A DNA stretch of 64,000 bases from the NCBI GenBank assembly GCA_934454035.1, contig CAKSFY010000001.1, forward strand, positions 80,009 through 144,008, in the 5' to 3' direction. Under the pieces are notes generated by a model. It was not told where the DNA came from and did no database searches. It saw only the letters and a list, made by a program, of their open reading frames with translations. Below are positions 1-8,300 of the stretch, in pieces (the stretch's first letter is position 1; each line of letters opens with the position of its first letter). A program made the position numbers and the translations under genes. The stretch comes from an uncultured Clostridia bacterium (GTDB lineage: Bacteria; Bacillota; Clostridia; UBA1381).

Positions 1-382
1 AACACAGGTTGTTCTGCCGAGACTGAAAACCGATTTGGTTGATATTATGGAAGCGGTAATCGATGAAAAGCTGTCGGACATAAATATTGAATGGGCAGAC
101 AATGCAGCCGTATGCGTGGTTCTTGCCTCGGGAGGCTATCCTGTCAAATACAAATCGGGGTATGAAATCTCAGGACTTGACCAAATTAAGGATGCATATG
201 TTTTCTCAGCCGGAACAAAGGCTGACGGCGGCAAATTATATACTGCCGGCGGCAGGGTTTTGGGTGTGACCGCAGTTGCGGGCAATTTGGATGCAGCGAT
301 TGAAAAAGCGTATGAAAATGTCGGAAAAATATCCTTTACCGATATGCACTACCGCAAGGATATAGGTATCAAGAAATATTAG
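1..382 (+). CDS. purD: Phosphoribosylamine-glycine ligase, C-terminal end (partial)
   Basis: This is the C-terminal part of GAR synthetase, which joins glycine to phosphoribosylamine with ATP in purine synthesis. The reading frame is open from base 2 at the window edge, so the 5' part lies outside. The visible segment starts TQVVLPRLKTDLVDIMEAV, which matches the end of the ATP-grasp domain. It closes with the typical PurD C-terminal domain, including TAVAGNLDAAIEKAYENV and MHYRKDIG just before the stop. The Nudix gene follows after about 15 bases, so the two are probably cotranscribed. The assignment rests on the conserved C-terminal motif. Confidence 0.93.
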   Translation, partial: TQVVLPRLKTDLVDIMEAVIDEKLSDINIEWADNAAVCVVLASGGYPVKYKSGYEISGLDQIKDAYVFSAGTKADGGKLYTAGGRVLGVTAVAGNLDAAIEKAYENVGKISFTDMHYRKDIGIKKY

Positions 383-397
383 AAAGAAGCGATTTTG

Positions 398-937
398 ATG
401 GATTTTACCGAAAAGACAATTTCCTCCAAAGAAATATTTGACGGAAAAATTGTAAAGCTGAAGGTCGATACCGTAACGCTCCCGAACGGAAAAACAGCCA
501 CACGAGAGCTTATCGACCATCCGGGCGGCGTAGGAATAGTCGCTGTTGATGAAAACAACAGAGTTTATGTTGTTAAGCAATACAGAAAACCGTTTGACAA
601 AGTCATAACCGAAATCCCGGCAGGAAAACTTGAATACGGCGAAGAGCCGCTTCCTGCGGCAATAAGAGAGCTTGAAGAGGAAACCGGCTGCAGGGCCGAA
701 AAAATAATTCCGATGGGAAGCTTTTATTCCTCCCCCGGATTTTGTAATGAAAAAATTTATCTATATCTTGCAACCGGACTTACAAATGTCGGGCAGCATC
801 TTGACGAAGATGAATTTTTAAATGCCGAAAAGCGTGATTTGGACGAGCTTATCGCTGAGCTTTCAGAAAATAAAGATGCTGACGGCAAGACCGCAATAGC
901 GCTTCTTTTGGCAAAGCAATACCTGTCCCGAGCATAG
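398..937 (+). CDS. nudF: Nudix hydrolase, ADP-ribose pyrophosphatase type
   Basis: A protein of about 179 residues that should hydrolyse ADP-ribose and related ADP-sugars to AMP and a sugar phosphate in the cytoplasm. The Nudix box is complete: GKLEYGEEPLPAAIRELEEETG fits G-x5-E-x7-REUxEExG, with the metal-binding glutamates in RELEEE. The upstream VVKQYRKPFDK and EIPAGK motifs and the downstream SFYSSPGFCNE loop are typical of the ADPR pyrophosphatase subfamily. A TTG codon at 395 directly precedes the ATG at 398. I chose the ATG, although the ribosome binding site is weak. The gene follows purD closely and is followed by a strong hairpin terminator. The exact substrate is inferred from the family. 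Confidence 0.88.
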   Translation: MDFTEKTISSKEIFDGKIVKLKVDTVTLPNGKTATRELIDHPGGVGIVAVDENNRVYVVKQYRKPFDKVITEIPAGKLEYGEEPLPAAIRELEEETGCRAEKIIPMGSFYSSPGFCNEKIYLYLATGLTNVGQHLDEDEFLNAEKRDLDELIAELSENKDADGKTAIALLLAKQYLSRA

Positions 938-988
938 CCGGCTGGAATTATTTTGTTTTTTCCTTCTTGGCATTTAACAAAAATTATG

Positions 989-1026
989 ATATGCATTCCC
1001 GTTTTTTTGCGGAGTGCATATTTTTT
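989..1026 (+). terminator. Rho-independent terminator after the Nudix gene
   Basis: An inverted repeat with arms at 989-1001 and 1010-1021 (ATATGCA paired with TGCATAT, plus a CCG/CGG inner pair) is followed by a T run at 1021-1026. It ends the purD-nudF transcript. Confidence 0.8.
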
Positions 1027-1173
1027 GTTCCGGCAATTATATAACTTCAAACTGCGTCCATTTTTGTGACCCGTATCTCCAAATAACAATTGCACCGCGG
1101 AACATTCCGACTGCATTCAGCCACATTCAGCCGTTATCTGCAGTCTTGCGCATATTCTCTGTTTTATTTTTTT

Positions 1174-1200
1174 GTATATTCAAATCGTCTGCGATAGATA
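1174..1200 (+). promoter_or_regulatory. Possible forespore-type promoter of gpr
   Basis: GTATA at 1174-1178, followed about 15 bases later by an A/T-rich GATAGATA at 1193-1200, loosely resembles sigma-F/sigma-G promoters, which drive gpr in bacilli. The -10 match is poor, and the call leans on the identity of the downstream gene. The rest of the 937-1235 gap shows nothing beyond the terminator. Confidence 0.25.
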
Positions 1201-1234
1201 CTAAGAAAAAAATGTATCAAAAGGAGCAGACAAT

Positions 1235-2173
1235 ATGAGTATAAGAACCGACCTTGCACTGGAGGCTCACGAGGTATGCAGAGAAGAAGCAAAAAAAGAA
1301 GCCGAGATTGACGGAGTAAAGGCAGATGTTCATAAAGACGGAAGCATTACCGTCACAGCAATAGAAATTACAAACGAAAACGGGGCAAAGGCTCTCGGCA
1401 AGCCGATAGGAAGCTATATAACCATCGAATCGCCGAATTTAAAATACAGTGTTGAAGAGTATGAAAACACATGTAAAAAAATTGCCGATGTCCTCGGCAA
1501 AATGATAGGCAGCACCGGTGACAGACCAATCCTCATTGCAGGCTTGGGAAATACAGAGATAACTCCCGATGCACTCGGCCCTGCCGTCATGTCCAAGCTT
1601 ATAATTACAAGGCATATGAAAACGCATATGGGTGAATATTTCGGGAGCGATTTTTCAAACGTCTGCGCAGTTGCGCCCGGAGTTCTCGGAACAACCGGCA
1701 TTGAAACCGCCTCTGTAATAAAAGGTGTGGCGGACGAGGTTGAACCGTCAGTTATTATCGCGGTTGACGCACTTGCCGCAAGAAGCATAGACAGAATAAG
1801 CACTACCGTACAGATATCCGATACCGGAATACGTCCGGGTGCCGGAGTCGGAAACAGACGCGATATTCTTGACAAAGACACCCTCGGGGTAAAGGTAATT
1901 TCGGTAGGCGTCCCGACAGTTGTTGACGCGGCAACCATAGCCATAGACAGCCTTGATGCAGCTCTTGAGGAGCTTGACAACACAACCCTGTCCGATAATG
2001 ACAAGGAATACATTATAAATCATGCTCTTTCAAAAAATATTTCACGTCTTGTTGTTACGCCGAAAGATATCGACCTGGTAATAGAGAGAGCCGCAAAAAC
2101 AGTTGCCAACGGAATAAATCTTGCCGTCCATAAAAATTTATCATTTGAAGATATTGAAAGTTTTGTCGGGTAG
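1235..2173 (+). CDS. gpr: GPR germination protease (peptidase family A25)
   Basis: GPR starts the degradation of small acid-soluble spore proteins when a spore germinates. It is made as a zymogen in the forespore and loses a short N-terminal propeptide. The 312-residue product has the N-terminal RTDLALEA segment, the GLGN...TPDALGP motif near residue 112 and VDALAARS near residue 178. The two aspartates correspond to the pair known to be essential in the Bacillus enzyme. The start is supported by GGAG about 9 bases upstream. Its presence indicates that the host makes endospores. It appears to be a single-gene unit. Confidence 0.95.
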   Translation: MSIRTDLALEAHEVCREEAKKEAEIDGVKADVHKDGSITVTAIEITNENGAKALGKPIGSYITIESPNLKYSVEEYENTCKKIADVLGKMIGSTGDRPILIAGLGNTEITPDALGPAVMSKLIITRHMKTHMGEYFGSDFSNVCAVAPGVLGTTGIETASVIKGVADEVEPSVIIAVDALAARSIDRISTTVQISDTGIRPGAGVGNRRDILDKDTLGVKVISVGVPTVVDAATIAIDSLDAALEELDNTTLSDNDKEYIINHALSKNISRLVVTPKDIDLVIERAAKTVANGINLAVHKNLSFEDIESFVG

Positions 2174-2202
2174 TTGACAAATTATGAAAACAGAGTTAAA
2201 AT
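2174..2202 (+). promoter_or_regulatory. Sigma-A promoter of the M16 peptidase pair
   Basis: TTGACA (2174-2179), a 17-bp spacer and TAAAAT (2197-2202). It starts at the last base after the gpr stop codon. Confidence 0.8.
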
Positions 2203-2237
2203 ATATATAAAATCTGTAATTGAAAGGAACTTATCGG

Positions 2238-3506
2238 ATGAATAAAAGCTATGCAATAAACGATAATATCACACTGCACTATATTCCGATGGAAAAGCTT
2301 AAAACAACCGCCGTTGGAGTATATATACACCGAAAAATCACACATGAAGAAGTGTCTTTGAATGCACTTTTGCCATATGTATTAAAAAGCGGCTGCTCGC
2401 TTTGCCGCAGCACGACCGAAATTGCGCATTATCTTGAAAATTTATACGGTGCTGATTTAGGTGCCGGAATACTCAAAAAAGGTGAGGATCAGATTATATA
2501 TTTTGATGCCGAGACTATCTCTGACAAATATGCCGCAAACGGCGAAGAACTGTTGAAAGGACTTTTAAAGCTGCTTATTTCCATAATTTTTGAACCGCTT
2601 TGTGATGGAAACGGATTCAAAAAGGAATTTGTCGAGCTGGAAAAGAAAAATGCCATTGACCGAATCGAAGGTGTAATCAACGACAAACGCACCTATGCCC
2701 AGCTCCGCTGCATTGAGGAAATGTGCAAAGGCGAGCCGTTCGGAATATACAAGCTCGGGAAAATTGAGGACATAGAAAAAATCACTCCCGAATCGCTTTA
2801 TACACACTACAAAAAAATAATAACCTCATCCGCTATAGATATTTTCGTGTGCGGTGATGCCGATATAAAGCAAATCAGTGATGAGCTGAAAAAAATAAAT
2901 CTTCATTTTGAAAAGGCAAAAATTCCCGAAAACTCTCTGCATCAGTCAAACGGAGAAATAAAGAGAATAACGGATAAAATGGAAATTACACAAGGCAAGC
3001 TCTGTATGGGATTTAAAACCAATACTCCGGGCACGGGCAAGGAATGTGCCGCACTGACGGTTGCCAACAGCATTTTCGGCTCGGGTGCTCACTCAAAGCT
3101 TTTTAATAATGTGAGAGAAAAACTCAGCCTTTGCTATTACGCATCATCGGGGCTTGATATCTTTAAAGGGCTGCTGCTTGTAAATGCAGGAATAGAATTT
3201 AAAAATTTCCAAAAAGCATACGACGAAATACTCGTTCAGCTTGAGGCAGTTAAAAACGGTGATATATCCGATTTTGAATTTGAATCATCAATAAGCGCAC
3301 TTGAAAACAGCTACCGTTCGGCTTATGATGACCCGAGATTTATGCAAAATATTCAAATAGGCGAAATCATTCTCGGCACCAATTATTCGGTTGATGATCA
3401 TATAAAAATGATTAAATCCGTCACACGCGAAGATGTTATTGCCGCCATGAAAAAGGTTGAGCTTGATACGGTTTATTTTTTGACAGGAAAGGAGGATAAC
3501 CGATGA
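2238..3506 (+). CDS. M16 peptidase-like protein without catalytic motif (YfmF/YmfF type)
   Basis: About 422 residues with two M16 (insulinase/processing peptidase) folds: an N-terminal VGVYIHRKITHEE region and a second domain with ANSIFGSGAHSKLFNNVREKLSLCYY. The zinc motif HxxEH is absent from the first domain, so this is the non-catalytic partner of the next gene. It matches the YmfF/YmfH arrangement of Bacillota, whose members have been linked to EF-P modification and peptide processing. The start at 2238 was preferred over TTG 2220 because AAAGGAAC lies 8 bases upstream. It overlaps the next gene by 4 bases (ATGA type), so the two are translationally coupled. The physiological substrate is unknown. 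Confidence 0.85.
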   Translation: MNKSYAINDNITLHYIPMEKLKTTAVGVYIHRKITHEEVSLNALLPYVLKSGCSLCRSTTEIAHYLENLYGADLGAGILKKGEDQIIYFDAETISDKYAANGEELLKGLLKLLISIIFEPLCDGNGFKKEFVELEKKNAIDRIEGVINDKRTYAQLRCIEEMCKGEPFGIYKLGKIEDIEKITPESLYTHYKKIITSSAIDIFVCGDADIKQISDELKKINLHFEKAKIPENSLHQSNGEIKRITDKMEITQGKLCMGFKTNTPGTGKECAALTVANSIFGSGAHSKLFNNVREKLSLCYYASSGLDIFKGLLLVNAGIEFKNFQKAYDEILVQLEAVKNGDISDFEFESSISALENSYRSAYDDPRFMQNIQIGEIILGTNYSVDDHIKMIKSVTREDVIAAMKKVELDTVYFLTGKEDNR

Positions 3507-4786
3507 AACTTTTAAAACGTGAAAATAAACGTACCGGAGAGATTCTCTATTCGGGAAAACACCCCTCCGGACTAAGCATTTATATTATGCCGAAAAAGGG
3601 ATACAGCCAGAATTATGCTATTTTCGGTACAAAGTACGGCTCTGTCAATTCTGAATTTATTGTTCCCGGCGAGAGCACCGTAACCAAGGTTCCGGACGGC
3701 ATAGCTCACTATCTGGAGCACAAAATGTTTGATATGCCCGACGGCTCTAATGTATTTGATAAATTTGCAAAGTACGGCGGAAACGCAAACGCGTTCACAA
3801 GCTTTAATATGACCGCATATCTGTTCTCGGCTACAGACCATGTTTATGAAAATCTGGCAGTTCTTTTGGATTATGTTCAGCGTCCGCATTTTACGCCCGA
3901 GAGCGTTGAAAAAGAACAAGGTATAATCGGCCAGGAAATAAGAATGTATGACGACAGTGCCTCCTGGCGAGTGTTTTTCAATCTTCTCGGCTGCCTTTAT
4001 CATAATAACCCCGTAAAGCTTGATATTGCCGGTACAGTCGAATCAATTTCGAAAATAACAAGCGACTATCTTTACAAATGCTATAACACATTCTACAACC
4101 TTTCCAATATGACCCTTTTTGTGACAGGTGATTTGGACGTTGAGAAAACCGTTTCCGTAATAGAAGAAAATATCCTGAAGGACGAGCCGTTCTCAGAGGA
4201 AATAAAAAGAATATATCCGGAAGAGCCGAAAACAGTTTATAAGAAAAGTTCTGTCCAAAGTTTAAGCGTTGCCAAGCCGATTTTTATGATCGGTTACAAG
4301 GATACGGACGTAGGATATTCCGGCGAAAAGCTTTTGAAGAAAATAATCGAAATGAATATACTGACATCAATTCTGTTCGGAAAAGGATCGGATATATTTA
4401 AAAGGCTTTATGACGAAGGGCTTGTTAACCAAAGCTTCGGAGCAGAATACAATCCTCAGATTGACTATGGCTTCACAGCCGTTGAAGGCGAGTCGGAAAA
4501 TCCGCAAAAGGTTTATGAAATTATCCGCAGTATGCTGTCCGAGGCTGAAATTAAAGAGGAAGATTTCAACAGAATGAAAAAAGTAATCTGGGGCGATTAT
4601 GTACGCTCATTCAACGATGTGGAGGAATTTGCCCATACATTTTTAAGTATGAATTTTGTTGACATCGATTATTTTGACTATTATAAAACTTACAATGAAG
4701 TAACCTTTGAAGATATCAGAAAAAGATTCAAAGAGCAATTCAGAGATGATTTATCGGCAATATCAATTGTCGAACCGATTAAATAA
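3503..4786 (+). CDS. M16 family zinc metallopeptidase (YfmH/YmfH type)
   Basis: 427 residues. The zinc-binding and catalytic HYLEH motif sits in IAHYLEHKMFD near residue 70. The downstream glutamate is in EKEQGIIGQEIRMYDD. GSVNSEF and the GGNANAFTSFNMTAY segment are typical of the active M16B half. With the inactive upstream partner it should form a heterodimeric M16 peptidase, probably cytoplasmic because no signal peptide is seen. The start has AAAGGAGGATAACC just upstream, inside the end of the preceding gene. The transcript ends in a large nested hairpin. Confidence 0.88.
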   Translation: MKLLKRENKRTGEILYSGKHPSGLSIYIMPKKGYSQNYAIFGTKYGSVNSEFIVPGESTVTKVPDGIAHYLEHKMFDMPDGSNVFDKFAKYGGNANAFTSFNMTAYLFSATDHVYENLAVLLDYVQRPHFTPESVEKEQGIIGQEIRMYDDSASWRVFFNLLGCLYHNNPVKLDIAGTVESISKITSDYLYKCYNTFYNLSNMTLFVTGDLDVEKTVSVIEENILKDEPFSEEIKRIYPEEPKTVYKKSSVQSLSVAKPIFMIGYKDTDVGYSGEKLLKKIIEMNILTSILFGKGSDIFKRLYDEGLVNQSFGAEYNPQIDYGFTAVEGESENPQKVYEIIRSMLSEAEIKEEDFNRMKKVIWGDYVRSFNDVEEFAHTFLSMNFVDIDYFDYYKTYNEVTFEDIRKRFKEQFRDDLSAISIVEPIK

Positions 4787-4807
4787 AAATTTTCGGGAAT
4801 GTAAATA

Positions 4808-4899
4808 GGGCGGTGTGCTTTTCAGCCGCAACCCGATAAGGAAGTATAGATTTTGAACTGCCTTATTGGGTGACGGCTTTATACACCGCCCGTTTTTTT
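4808..4899. terminator. Large nested hairpin between converging genes, ending in a T run
   Basis: Three stacked pairings surround a 19-base loop: GGGCGGTGT (4808-4816) with ACACCGCCC (4883-4891), AGCCG (4824-4828) with CGGCT (4874-4878), and ACCCGATAAGG (4831-4841) with CCTTATTGGGT (4861-4871). A run of seven T follows at 4893-4899. It can act as a terminator for the M16 pair. It is larger and more elaborate than an ordinary terminator and lies where znuB ends on the other strand. Confidence 0.7.
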
Positions 4900-5725
4900 A
4901 TCTTCCGATAATCATACAAATGAAAAATGCGATAATGTCCGCTACAACAATCATAGCGCCCACCGGAGCGGACAAAAGCAATGAAATCACTATTCCGAGT
5001 GCTGTACATACTACCGCAAAAAGTCCCGAAAAAATCATTACCGCTCTAAAGCTCTTATATAGCCGCATTGCCGAAAGCGCAGGAAAAATTATAAGAGCCG
5101 ATGTCAAAAGTGAACCTGCGATACGCATTGCCAAAACAATTACAACCGCTGTCACAACAGCAATAAATGTGTTGTAAAAGCCTACATTAATCCCCGTTGC
5201 CGCAGCAAAGGCTTCATCAAAGGTCACTGCAAAAATCTTATTGCAAAGAATTATAAAAACTGCCATGACCAAAGCCGACAAACCTGTGCAAAACCACACA
5301 TCCGCTGCCGAAAGCGTGAGAATAGATGTTGAGCCGAACAGACTGCTGCAAACGTCTCCGGTGACATTTGCCGAGCTTGAAAAAAGATTTATCACCAAAT
5401 ATCCGACCGCCAGCGCACCGACAGACACAGTAGCGATAGCTGCGTCACCTTTAATTTTTTTGTCTGCCCGAAGCAAAAATACCGCAGCGATAACGGTTAT
5501 AGGCATAACAACCGTCATATCCGCCGCCAGATTCAGCACTCCGGCAATTGACATTGCCCCGAATGCAACATGTGAAAGCCCGTCCCCTATAAAGGAATAC
5601 CTTTTCAAAACCAGCGTCACGCCCAAAAGCGATGAGCAGAGCGCTATCAATATGCCTGCGGCAAATGCATATCTGACAAAAGGATATGCCATATACTCCG
5701 CAAGCTTTAAAACCAATTCAGTCAT
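4898..5725 (-). CDS. znuB: Zinc/manganese ABC importer, membrane permease
   Basis: 275 residues and strongly hydrophobic, with about eight predicted membrane segments. This is the ABC-3 permease family of high-affinity Zn/Mn importers. LVLKRYSFIGDGLSHVAFGAMS near residues 39-60 is the diagnostic segment facing the ATPase. The later DEAFAAATGINVGFYN is also conserved. It follows znuC by 18 bases with a clear AAGGAG. It forms the importer with the ATPase and lipoprotein encoded upstream. The metal (Zn or Mn) cannot be settled from the sequence. It is the last gene of a long minus-strand unit. Confidence 0.9.
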   Translation of the reverse strand: MTELVLKLAEYMAYPFVRYAFAAGILIALCSSLLGVTLVLKRYSFIGDGLSHVAFGAMSIAGVLNLAADMTVVMPITVIAAVFLLRADKKIKGDAAIATVSVGALAVGYLVINLFSSSANVTGDVCSSLFGSTSILTLSAADVWFCTGLSALVMAVFIILCNKIFAVTFDEAFAAATGINVGFYNTFIAVVTAVVIVLAMRIAGSLLTSALIIFPALSAMRLYKSFRAVMIFSGLFAVVCTALGIVISLLLSAPVGAMIVVADIIAFFICMIIGR

Positions 5726-5743
5726 AACATTTACGCTCCTTTT

Positions 5744-6433
5744 TTAAAGCAGAAAACGCTGAGCCGTTTCACTCTTCATATATTCGTTTACCGTTCCGAA
5801 GAATGTCTCGTCATGCCCGACATGTAGAATATGAGACGCATATCTCATTGCCGCACGTACATCATGCGATACCATAATTACGGTAATTTTTGACTGCTTA
5901 TTTATTTCCGAAATAATTTCATACATATTTGCGGTCACTCTGGGGTCAAGTCCCGTCACAGGTTCGTCCAGTACGATGAGCTTTTCGGCTGCGCAGAGTG
6001 CTCTTGCCAAAAATACCCTTTGCTGCTGACCGCCGGACAATTCTCTGTAGCAGCGGTTTGCCAGTTCCGTAATTTCAAGTCTTTCCATTTCGGCTACGGC
6101 TTTCTTTTTTTCTTCCTTTGTGCAAAACGGAAAAAACTTATGCCGTCCCATAAACCCAGACTGCACAACCTCCTGCACCGATGCCGGGAAATCCTTTTGT
6201 ATTTCCGACTGCTGCGGCAGGTAACCTATCTGATTCTGCTTTATGCCGAGCTTTATTTTTCCGCTCAGGGGTTTGTTTAAGCCGAGTATAGACTTTATGA
6301 GCGTACTTTTGCCGGAACCGTTGTCTCCGACAATGCAGATATAATTGCCCTCCTCAGCGGAAAAATTAATATCTTTTGCAACCGTTCTGCCCTCGTATCC
6401 TATTGATAAATCTTCACATATAATCTGTGCCAT
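5744..6433 (-). CDS. znuC: Zinc/manganese ABC importer, ATP-binding protein
   Basis: 229 residues. Walker A is GDNGSGKST near residues 36-44. The Q-loop lies around GYLPQQ, the ABC signature is LSGGQQQR, Walker B is LIVLDEP and the switch histidine is in VSHD. The family is the metal-type ABC ATPase that powers ZnuB-like permeases at the inner face of the membrane. The start has AAGGAG 9 bases upstream. It lies between znuA and znuB with short gaps, which fixes its role. Confidence 0.92.
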   Translation of the reverse strand: MAQIICEDLSIGYEGRTVAKDINFSAEEGNYICIVGDNGSGKSTLIKSILGLNKPLSGKIKLGIKQNQIGYLPQQSEIQKDFPASVQEVVQSGFMGRHKFFPFCTKEEKKKAVAEMERLEITELANRCYRELSGGQQQRVFLARALCAAEKLIVLDEPVTGLDPRVTANMYEIISEINKQSKITVIMVSHDVRAAMRYASHILHVGHDETFFGTVNEYMKSETAQRFLL

Positions 6434-6445
6434 AAATGATTCTCC

Positions 6446-7345
6446 TTACTCTCCCAATGCTTTTTTAAGCGCCGCAAGATTATCCTTCATAACAGAGAGA
6501 TAAGTCACTCCGCCGTCAATATCTTCCCTTTTAACCGATTGCATGGAATTAAGCGATATAATCGGCTTTTCCTTATCGCTTGTATTTGATATTACAGTTT
6601 TTGCAAGCTTTTCGTTTCCGTTGTCGGTAACTATAACCGCCGGAACGGATTCCGCCTTTTCAGATAAAAGCTTTACAGTCTCAAAGCTTGCTTCGGTCTC
6701 GGCAGAGCAGCCCGGGAATGCTGCAAAGTGTTCTATATTATATTCATCAAAAAGATATCGGAACGGGAATCTGTCCGCGACCACAACAGTCTTATAAACC
6801 GCGCTTTCTGCCGCACGCTCATATTCCGCGTCCAGCTTGTCAAGCTCCGCATCATAATTTTCTTCATTGGCTTTATACAGCGCTTCATTTTCGGGATCAA
6901 GCGAAATAAGAGCCTCTGTTATTTTTTCGCATATTTTTTCGGCATTGCTCAAAGAAAGCCATGTATGCTCGTCCGTTTCCTTTTCTTCATTGTCATACAA
7001 AGCGTCACTGCCGACAATATCCAGCATATCTACCGATTTATTGATTCCCTTTGTATAATCCTTTATCCATTTATCCGATTCGCCCCCGGTATAAATAATC
7101 AAATTGCTTGTATTGATTTTTATTATATCGTCCGCGGACGGCTGATAACTGTGAATATCCACTCCTTTTTCGGTAAGAAGCGTAAGCTCGTATTTGTCCT
7201 CCGTGCCGCTTATTAATTCTCTCACCCAGTCATACTGCGGAAAGACCGTACATACAATGCTTATTTTTCCGTCAGCATTTTTCGGCTGCGCACAACCTGA
7301 CAAAATCAGCATAACCGCCGTTATCAGCACCGTTATTTTCTTCAT
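6446..7345 (-). CDS. znuA: Zinc/manganese-binding lipoprotein of an ABC importer
   Basis: About 299 residues of the cluster A-I metal-binding protein family (ZnuA/AdcA/TroA). An N-terminal signal ends in the lipobox LSGC, so the mature protein should be lipid-anchored outside the membrane. Candidate metal ligands are the histidines in GVDIHSYQPS and TDEHTWLSLSNAEKI. A third lies in the NIEHFAAFPG segment. It lacks the long His-rich loop of many zinc-specific homologues. The ATG at 7345 was preferred to TTG 7351 because GAGG sits 8 bases upstream. No Zur or MntR box was recognised upstream; the gene begins 13 bases after the radical SAM gene. Confidence 0.9.
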   Translation of the reverse strand: MKKITVLITAVMLILSGCAQPKNADGKISIVCTVFPQYDWVRELISGTEDKYELTLLTEKGVDIHSYQPSADDIIKINTSNLIIYTGGESDKWIKDYTKGINKSVDMLDIVGSDALYDNEEKETDEHTWLSLSNAEKICEKITEALISLDPENEALYKANEENYDAELDKLDAEYERAAESAVYKTVVVADRFPFRYLFDEYNIEHFAAFPGCSAETEASFETVKLLSEKAESVPAVIVTDNGNEKLAKTVISNTSDKEKPIISLNSMQSVKREDIDGGVTYLSVMKDNLAALKKALGE

Positions 7346-7358
7346 ATTCAAAACCTCT

Positions 7359-8300
7359 TTATTGTGTAATTTTAGCTCCCTGATAAGTGTCCCGCCTTAC
7401 CATTTCCTTGTCAATTTCATTCATGACCACAAATTTTTTAAGACTCCATAAAGGACCGACAAGGCTGTCCCTGCCACCGTCTCCCGTAACTCTTTGAATA
7501 ACGGTCTCCTCCGGCAAAAGCTCAAGCTGCCTTATAACAATGTCAACATATTCGTCTCTTTCCAAAAGCCGCAGCCTGCCGTCGGCAAGCATTTTTTCTA
7601 TAGGAGTGTTTCTGAGTACGTGCAAAAGATGAATTTTAACACAGTGCGGACGTAAAAGTCCCACCTGCCTTGCAGTCTCGCACATCATTCCGGCATCCTC
7701 ACCCGGCAATCCGTCTATTATATGCACACACACCGGGATATTCCTCTCTGCAAGCCGCTTATACCCTTTCAAAAAATCCTCGTAGGTATGACATCTGTTA
7801 ATAATTTTCCCCGTCTTGTCAAACACAGTCTGCAAGCCAAGCTCAACAATCAGATACGTCCTTTTGTTAATTTCCTCAAGATAGTCCAGGACATCATCCG
7901 CAATACAGTCTGCACGCGTTGCAATGCTTAGTCCGACAACATTTTCCATGCTGAGTATAGGCTCAAATTTTGATTTTAAAACAGAGAGAGGGGCATAGGT
8001 ATTGGTATGTGCCTGAAAATACCCGATATACTTTGCCGCCTTCCACTTTCCGGATATGACTGCCTTAACCTCCTCAAACTGCCTTGTAATATCCTCAGCC
8101 GGATTTCCTGCAAAGTCGCCGCTCCCCGAATCGGAGCAGTATATACAGCCGCCCGTACCTTTGCTTCCGTCAATATTCGGACAGGTAAAGCCTGCATTTA
8201 AGGACACTTTAAACACCTTTTCACCGAATTTTCGGCGGAGGTGATAATTCCATGTGTGGTATCTTTTATTATCCAGCGAATATTTAAAATTGTTAATCAT
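7359..8300 (-). CDS. Radical SAM protein, YtqA/TIGR01212 type
   Basis: About 313 residues. The start MINNFKYSLDNKRYHTWNYH is typical of the YtqA family. The cluster-binding cysteines are in AGFTCPNIDGSKGTGGCIYC: one Cys, then a 10-residue gap, then CxxC. This is the variant spacing of this Elp3-like subfamily rather than the plain CxxxCxxC. Later motifs include VGLSIATRADC and ELGLQTV. The exact substrate of the family is not established; RNA modification is a guess. The start at 8300 overlaps the end of the upstream flavoprotein by 8 bases, with AAAGGC upstream. Confidence 0.85.
   Translation of the reverse strand: MINNFKYSLDNKRYHTWNYHLRRKFGEKVFKVSLNAGFTCPNIDGSKGTGGCIYCSDSGSGDFAGNPAEDITRQFEEVKAVISGKWKAAKYIGYFQAHTNTYAPLSVLKSKFEPILSMENVVGLSIATRADCIADDVLDYLEEINKRTYLIVELGLQTVFDKTGKIINRCHTYEDFLKGYKRLAERNIPVCVHIIDGLPGEDAGMMCETARQVGLLRPHCVKIHLLHVLRNTPIEKMLADGRLRLLERDEYVDIVIRQLELLPEETVIQRVTGDGGRDSLVGPLWSLKKFVVMNEIDKEMVRRDTYQGAKITQ

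Noticed and set aside
1174..1200. Firm sigma-F/G promoter for gpr
   Set aside because: Only the -35-like GTATA is convincing. It is kept as a low-confidence feature only.
4866..5747. Plus-strand open frames opposite znuB
   Set aside because: They are complementary to a clear permease gene and have no family features.
7194..7451. Open frame opposite the znuA start
   Set aside because: It runs antisense to the signal peptide of znuA and the end of the radical SAM gene and has no support.
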